This document shows positions 59,946-64,000 of a DNA stretch of 64,000 nt, one piece after another (the stretch's first letter is position 1; each line of letters begins with the position of its first letter). The DNA is from Changshengia sp963803165 (GTDB lineage Bacteria > Chloroflexota > Dormibacteria > Aeolococcales > Aeolococcaceae). Where the stretch lies: assembly GCA_963803165.1 (NCBI GenBank), contig CAWDLK010000003.1, forward strand, positions 258,308-322,307. Reading direction: 5' to 3'. The position numbers and the translations under genes are program-made. Below the pieces are notes generated by a model. The model searched no databases. It was not told the origin of the DNA and saw nothing but the letters and a program-made list of their open reading frames with translations.

Positions 59946-61304
59946 ACGGGCCACGCTCCCGGTCCTGGCTCCGCGCCGCGAGAGGACGTCGACCAGCACC
60001 GCCGCCATCAGCACGCCCCCTGGGAGGATGTACTCCAGCGGGATGGTCAGCGTCCCCAGGCTCATCAGGGAGACGCCGTAGGCGATGCCACCGATGAGCA
60101 GACCGCCGAGGATGCCGTGGAGCGGCTTGCCGCGGCCCCCGAAGAGGCTGGTGCCGCCGATGACGGCGGCGCCCACCGAATAGAGCACGAGCTGGCCGGG
60201 GTCGCCGACGTTGGTGCTGTACTGGCCGTAGTAGAAGGAGCCGAGCATGATGCCGGCGAACCCGGCGGTGGCCGAGCAGAGCACGAAGGCCCAGGTCCGG
60301 ATCACGGGCAGGCGGACACCGGCTCGGCGCGCCGCCTCAGGGTTGCCCCCGATCGCGTAGACGTAGCGACCGAAGCGGGTGCGCCCGAGCAGCACGGTCC
60401 AGAGTCCCAACAGGGCAAAGACGATCGGGATCACCCACGGGAGCCCCTCGATGGTGGCGAAGCCGCCCCGGTTGACGCTGCAGATCAGCAGCAGCCCCAC
60501 CCCGACCACGGCGATGAGGGCGATCCGGATGGCGGTCAGGCTGGCGGGCGGGGCGACCAGCCCGGCTCGGCGGCGCGCCGACGCGCGCATCCAGATCCCG
60601 ATGCCGAGCGCCACCACCACCACCCCCATGATCACCCAGCTGGCACCGACGTCGATGGCCCCCTGGACCAGGTTGTAGAAGACGCTCTGGTTCCCGGTCG
60701 ACGCGACCGCGAGGAAGCCGTCAGCGCCGCCCAGCACGATGATCAGGATTCCGGAGAAGAGCAGGTAGCCGGCCAGGGTGACGACGAACGCGGGGATCCT
60801 GAGCCGCGCCACCAGCGTGCCCTGGAGGAAGCCGATGAGACCGCAGCAGCCCAGGGTGGCGAGCAGCGCCAGCCACCAGGGCAGGTTCGGGGAGGGCGTC
60901 TGGACCAGCCGGTAGGCGATGGTCCCGCCCAGGAGGGCCACGGCGCCGATGGAGAGGTCGATCTCGCCCAGCAGCAGCACCACGATCTCCGCCATGGCCA
61001 GCACCATGTAGACCGTGCTCAACCCGAAGATGTAGACGAGGTTGCCGGGTCGGAGGTAGGCGTTCTGGGGGGTGATGATCTCGAAGACGACGGCAACGAT
61101 GACCATGGCGACGAGCACGGGCAGGACCCCGCTCTCGCCACTCCTGATGTTCTGCCACCAGCCCCGCAGGTACTGGCCGAGCGACTGGGCCAGGATCTCG
61201 GGAGGGACCTCCGCCTCGGCGACCCCAGCGGCGGCGGTCAGGTCGACCTCAGGTGCCAGCTCGCCCGCAGTGTCGGGCGTGAGATCCCTCTCTGCCCGGG
61301 CCAC
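59940..61304 (-). CDS. xylH: Sugar ABC importer permease (XylH-type), copy 2
   Basis: 454 residues, paralogous to copy 1 along its whole length: 'MAEIVVLLLGEIDLSIGAVA', 'LQGTLVARLRIPAFVVTLAG', 'RTRFGRYVYAIGGNPEAARR', 'VIGGTSLFGGRGKPLHGILG'. The mid-loop 'MRASARRRAGLVAPPASLTA' is also shared. Divergence is highest in the periplasmic loops. GTG 61304 has AAGGAGG upstream, 4 bp after the ATPase stop. Two different permeases suggest a heterodimeric channel rather than the usual homodimer. Confidence 0.92.
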   Translation of the reverse strand: MARAERDLTPDTAGELAPEVDLTAAAGVAEAEVPPEILAQSLGQYLRGWWQNIRSGESGVLPVLVAMVIVAVVFEIITPQNAYLRPGNLVYIFGLSTVYMVLAMAEIVVLLLGEIDLSIGAVALLGGTIAYRLVQTPSPNLPWWLALLATLGCCGLIGFLQGTLVARLRIPAFVVTLAGYLLFSGILIIVLGGADGFLAVASTGNQSVFYNLVQGAIDVGASWVIMGVVVVALGIGIWMRASARRRAGLVAPPASLTAIRIALIAVVGVGLLLICSVNRGGFATIEGLPWVIPIVFALLGLWTVLLGRTRFGRYVYAIGGNPEAARRAGVRLPVIRTWAFVLCSATAGFAGIMLGSFYYGQYSTNVGDPGQLVLYSVGAAVIGGTSLFGGRGKPLHGILGGLLIGGIAYGVSLMSLGTLTIPLEYILPGGVLMAAVLVDVLSRRGARTGSVARV

Positions 61305-61308
61305 CGCC

Positions 61309-62136
61309 TCAGGCCTCCTTCGGGGCGGCGGCTGCGGCCGGCTCCAGCTGGCGACCCCCGGAGCCCCCCGTCGTCATGTACTCGACCACGCTCTGGCGGT
61401 CGAAGCTGGCGGCCGGCGCCTCGGCGACCATCCGCCCGAGGTGGAGGATGGCAAGCCGGTCCGCCACCTCGAAGACGTCGTTCAGGTTGTGGGAGATCAC
61501 CATCACCGCCAGACCGTGGTCGCGCAGGCGCCGCACCAGGTCCAGGACCATGCGGGTCTGGACCACGCCCAGAGCCGCGGTGGGCTCGTCGAGGAGCACC
61601 ACCTTGGAGTTCCACATCACCGCCTTTGCCACCGCCACCGACTGGCGCTGGCCTCCGGAGAGCGAGGCCACCGGCTGCCGGATCGACCGCACCGAGGTCA
61701 CCCGCAGACCGCTCAGGGTCTCGGCCGCCGCCCGCTCCATGCTGTCCTCGTTGAGGAGCTGCCGGCGCACCCGCTCGCGCCCCAGGAACATGTTCTGGAC
61801 GATGTCCAGGTTGTCGGCGAGCGCCAGGTCCTGGTAGACGGTCTCGATGCCCAGGTCGGCGGCGTCGCGGGCGGTGCGGATGTGCACCGGCCGCCCCTCG
61901 AAGTAGATCTGCCCGCGGTCCGGCTGGTGGACGCCGGCGATGCACCGGGTGAGCACCGACTTGCCCGCCCCGTTGTCTCCGCACAGGCCGGTCACCTGGC
62001 CGGCCGGCAGATCGAGATCGACCCCGTACAGCGCCTGGACGGCGCCGAAGTGCTTGTCGATGCCTCGCAGCTTCACGAGCGGCTCCGCCGGGGTCGACGG
62101 GGGGCGGCTCTGGACAGGTAGGTGCTCTTCAGTCAT
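61309..62136 (-). CDS. xylG: Sugar ABC importer ATPase, single-domain (XylG/FrcA-like)
   Basis: 275 residues with one nucleotide-binding domain. Walker A 'LCGDNGAGKSVLTRCIAG' (residues about 50-67), Q-loop 'ETVYQDLALADNLDIVQNMF', signature 'VASLSGGQRQSVAVAKAVMW', Walker B 'VVLLDEPTAALG' and H-loop 'VISHNLNDVFEVADRLAI'. Classical XylG/RbsA proteins carry two such domains in about 500 residues; this one is the short form seen in FrcA-type systems and must dimerise. ATG 62136 has only a weak ribosome binding site. It is separated from the binding-protein gene by a strong stem-loop. Confidence 0.92.
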   Translation of the reverse strand: MTEEHLPVQSRPPSTPAEPLVKLRGIDKHFGAVQALYGVDLDLPAGQVTGLCGDNGAGKSVLTRCIAGVHQPDRGQIYFEGRPVHIRTARDAADLGIETVYQDLALADNLDIVQNMFLGRERVRRQLLNEDSMERAAAETLSGLRVTSVRSIRQPVASLSGGQRQSVAVAKAVMWNSKVVLLDEPTAALGVVQTRMVLDLVRRLRDHGLAVMVISHNLNDVFEVADRLAILHLGRMVAEAPAASFDRQSVVEYMTTGGSGGRQLEPAAAAAPKEA

Positions 62137-62206
62137 CTCACTAGCCTAGGTCTTGCGTCTCTCGGGTTGCTGCTGTCGGCGTCCGCCTCCCGACGGCGGG
62201 GAGCAT

Positions 62207-62240
62207 GGATCCGGGCCGCCCGGCGGGGCGGCCCGGATCC
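62207..62240 (-). terminator. 14-bp perfect stem-loop between the binding-protein and ATPase genes
   Basis: GGATCCGGGCCGCC (62207-62220) and GGCGGCCCGGATCC (62227-62240) pair perfectly around CGGCGG. No T-tract follows on the minus strand, so it is more likely a processing or attenuation structure that lowers ATPase/permease expression relative to the binding protein than a full terminator. Confidence 0.7.
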
Positions 62241-62284
62241 GTCACTGAGGAGACGCTCCCTGAGGAGCGCTCCGGCTTATCCGA

Positions 62285-63586
62285 TTACGAGATTCCGTCC
62301 TGGCTGCAGAGTGTCGCGCCCGCGATGGCGCAGATGGCAGAGGCGGTGTCGAAGGCGTCCTTCACCACCGTCGCCTCCATGTTCGACTTGGTCACCCAGG
62401 TCGGGGTCAGCAGGGACGCGGGCTCGGTGATCGCCGAGTTGGCCGGGTCCGTGGTCGTCCCGTTCAGGATGGACGTCGGGATCGTGTCCTTGGCCAGCAG
62501 GATGGTGGCCATGACGATCGCGTCCTGGGCCTCAAGGTAGATCGGCTTGTAGACCGAACCGCACTGGTATCCCTCGAGGATGTAGGCCATGCCCTGCACG
62601 GTCGCGTCCTGTCCGGTGGTCGGGATCTTGCCCGGGCCCACACCGTCAGCGATGAGGTCCGTGATCACCGCCTGGCCAAGGCCGTCGTTGGCCTCGATGG
62701 TGGCGTTGATCTGCGGGTTGGCGGTGAACTCCTGCTGGAAGATGGTGCCGCCCTGTGTGTTGGACCATCCAGGAGCGTAGTTCTCGCCGACCAGCGTGGC
62801 GCTGATGGTGCTGTTGGTGGCTCCGGCGTTGACTGTCTTCTGCGCCGAGCCCCAGACGATGCCGTTGTAGCCTTCCGCGAAGGAGATCGCGTTCGGGTCG
62901 GTGTCCTCACCGCCGTTGAGCACGAAGACCTTGGGGCTGGAGACACCTTCCGACTGCACGCAGGAGATGAACCCCTTGCCGATCAGCTGGCCGACGGTCA
63001 CGTTGTTGAAGCTGACGTAGTAGGTCTTGCCCGAGGTCGGGAAGATGGCCCGGTCGTAGTCGACCACGGTCACACCGTGAGCGGCCGCTTCCGAGGCGAT
63101 CGACAGACCGGTCGGCCCGTCAAGCGGGCAGACCAGCAGGACCTTGGCCCCCAGGTTGATGTCAGCCGTCGCGTCGTCGATCTGGGTCGGGTCGCTGCCC
63201 TCGGCGTTCTGGACGTTGAACTCGGCCGAGGTGTAGCCAGCGTCCGCGAACGCGTCACTCAGGTACGGCGCGTCGTAGTCTTCCCAGCGGACCGAGGAGG
63301 TGGTGTCCGGGAGGATCACCCCCACCAGCAGGCTGTTGGCCCCCTTGGTCGCGTACTGAGTCAGCGGCTTGAGGAGGCTCATGGTCGCGTTGATGTCCGG
63401 GGTGTACGAGGTCGCAGTGATCGCCGACGGGACACCCGGGTTTGTCCCCGTACCCGACGATGAGGTGGTGCTGGTGGTGCTGCCGCAGGCCGCGGCCACG
63501 AGGGCGGCTACACCCACGAGGCTGACCCGCGCCATCCTCCGCAGCTTTTGGGACCCCAGGCCCCGGTCACTTGGTTGCATACGCAT
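62285..63586 (-). CDS. xylF: D-xylose-type periplasmic binding lipoprotein
   Basis: 433 residues. A lipoprotein signal peptide ends in 'VAALVAAACGS', followed by a Ser/Thr/Gly linker and a type I periplasmic binding fold: 'NSLLVGVILPDTTSSVRWED', 'VLLVCPLDGPTGLSIASEAA', 'VVDYDRAIFPTSG', 'YYVSFNNVTVGQLIGKGF', 'IPTTGQDATVQGMAYILEGY' and 'YKPIYLEAQDAIVMATILLA'. The YDR, SFxN and GQDA segments are those of XylF/ChvE-type xylose-binding proteins. ATG 63586 has GGAGGG at 9-nt spacing; the frame to 63664 lies in the leader. As first gene of the importer unit it is expected to be expressed most. Confidence 0.92.
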   Translation of the reverse strand: MRMQPSDRGLGSQKLRRMARVSLVGVAALVAAACGSTTSTTSSSGTGTNPGVPSAITATSYTPDINATMSLLKPLTQYATKGANSLLVGVILPDTTSSVRWEDYDAPYLSDAFADAGYTSAEFNVQNAEGSDPTQIDDATADINLGAKVLLVCPLDGPTGLSIASEAAAHGVTVVDYDRAIFPTSGKTYYVSFNNVTVGQLIGKGFISCVQSEGVSSPKVFVLNGGEDTDPNAISFAEGYNGIVWGSAQKTVNAGATNSTISATLVGENYAPGWSNTQGGTIFQQEFTANPQINATIEANDGLGQAVITDLIADGVGPGKIPTTGQDATVQGMAYILEGYQCGSVYKPIYLEAQDAIVMATILLAKDTIPTSILNGTTTDPANSAITEPASLLTPTWVTKSNMEATVVKDAFDTASAICAIAGATLCSQDGIS

Positions 63587-63659
63587 TGACTTGTGCCCTC
63601 CACGCAGCGAACGACCTTTCTCGCGAAGCCGCCAGGACGGCGGACGACGCGCCCACCTC

Positions 63660-63684
63660 ATCACCCACAGAACCTCTGTGATGA
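63660..63684 (-). promoter_or_regulatory. Leader hairpin of the xylose importer transcript
   Basis: CACAGA-ACC-TCTGTG sits inside flanking TCAT/ATGA arms just downstream of the predicted -10 box. It lies at the very 5' end of the message and could act as an operator at +1 or stabilise the mRNA. Confidence 0.4.
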
Positions 63685-63693
63685 GGCGCCCGG

Positions 63694-63723
63694 ATTGTCT
63701 GAGCTAGCTGAGGGGTTTGTCAA
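63694..63723 (-). promoter_or_regulatory. Sigma70-type promoter of the xylose importer unit
   Basis: On the minus strand a perfect TTGACA (63718-63723) and GACAAT (63694-63699) are 18 bp apart. The spacer contains AGCTAGCT with partial outer symmetry, a possible operator half overlapping polymerase contacts. Confidence 0.6.
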
Positions 63724-63734
63724 CGGAGCGAACT

Positions 63735-63761
63735 AAAAATCACCCTAACGGGCGATGCCCG
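63735..63761 (-). terminator. Rho-independent terminator after the tRNA-Thr
   Basis: On the minus strand CGGGC-ATC-GCCCG is followed by TTAGGGTGATTTTTAG. It would end the tRNA transcript arriving from the right, about 190 bp after the tRNA, just before the importer promoter. The interval 63762-63952 between them shows no gene I can support. Confidence 0.6.
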
Positions 63762-63952
63762 CTCCTCCGGGACACCCCCAAAAGCGCCTTTCGACGCCTT
63801 CCGAGCCCGCCCCGGCCCCCTCCGGGCCGCCCGGAACCGCACCCCGGGCGTTCCCGGTGCCCCCCACCGCCCCGGATCTCCACCCGAGACAGAGGACCCG
63901 AAGCCACGGTGGGACAGACCTACCGGACTTTCACACCGCCCCCGGATCGGCG

Positions 63953-64000
63953 TGGAGCCCAAGGTGGGAATCGAACCCACGACCTACGCCTTACCAAGGC
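63953..64000 (-). tRNA. tRNA-Thr (anticodon GGT), cut by the window edge
   Basis: The minus strand reads GCCTTGGTAAGGCGTAGGTC, then a T arm GTGGG-TTCGATT-CCCAC, acceptor CTTGGGC, discriminator T and encoded CCA (63953-63955). The anticodon GGT corresponds to 63993-63995 within the loop of the CCTTGGTAAGG arm, as in other bacterial tRNA-Thr. The 5' half lies beyond base 64000. Confidence 0.88.

Noticed and set aside
63720..63980. A small minus-strand open frame before the tRNA-Thr
   Set aside because: Arg/Gly/Pro-rich, overlaps the tRNA and contains its terminator; no start signal.

Overview
The window is a GC-rich (about 70%) bacterial chromosome segment, gene-dense, with many GTG/TTG starts, frequent 4-bp start/stop overlaps and many apparently leaderless genes. 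An actinobacterial-type xylose isomerase, a ROK repressor, an F420-type LLM oxidoreductase, a Tad/Flp pilus without a visible outer-membrane secretin, and a SipW/TasA-type secretion module point to a high-GC terrabacterial lineage. My best guess is Dormibacterota or a relative on the Actinomycetota/Chloroflexota side; the phylum is inference and no rRNA is present. No phage, transposon, IS element or CRISPR array was seen.

Layout. 1-7160: end of a response regulator, two tandem paralogous multi-pass membrane proteins, a TPR protein, and a histidine kinase/OmpR-type regulator pair. 7234-13117: two ParA-type ATPases, a ParB-like protein, a coiled-coil protein, a PATAN/DUF4388-like protein and small companions, a candidate intracellular positioning module. 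13262-18835: two CpaF-type pilus ATPases flanking a NarL-type kinase and a receiver-EAL regulator. 19092-25895: a CAP-domain protein, a MacB/LolD-like ABC transporter (permease frameshifted) with a lipoprotein, and a PAS-GGDEF-EAL protein. 26360-32696: four TasA/camelysin-like secreted proteins, three of them behind the same promoter-leader module, followed by a SipW-type signal peptidase and a TPR protein. 32864-43435: the Tad pilus set (CpaB, TadB, TadC, Flp, three CpaE-like ATPases) with a CvpA-like protein, a receiver protein and a Cys-rich protein. 43441-46016: rplA, rplK, nusG, secE, tRNA-Trp and rpmG, all leftward. 46225-54088: a MarR-MMPL-MFS efflux operon, a DrrAB-like ABC exporter, an LLM oxidoreductase and a lipoprotein. 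54428-63586: a xylose locus (xylA, xylB, ROK regulator, XylFGH-type importer), both enzyme genes carrying single-base frameshifts. A partial tRNA-Thr closes the window.

How the parts fit: most of the window serves the cell surface and its control. Tad pilin, its ATPases and membrane platform, CpaE-type localisation factors and the TasA-like proteins with their peptidase are interleaved with two-component and c-di-GMP proteins. A GTTACC-type sequence recurs upstream of the kinase, regulator, TasA-like, cpaB and flp genes and may link them. The xylose locus is a self-contained catabolic unit with its own repressor and promoters.
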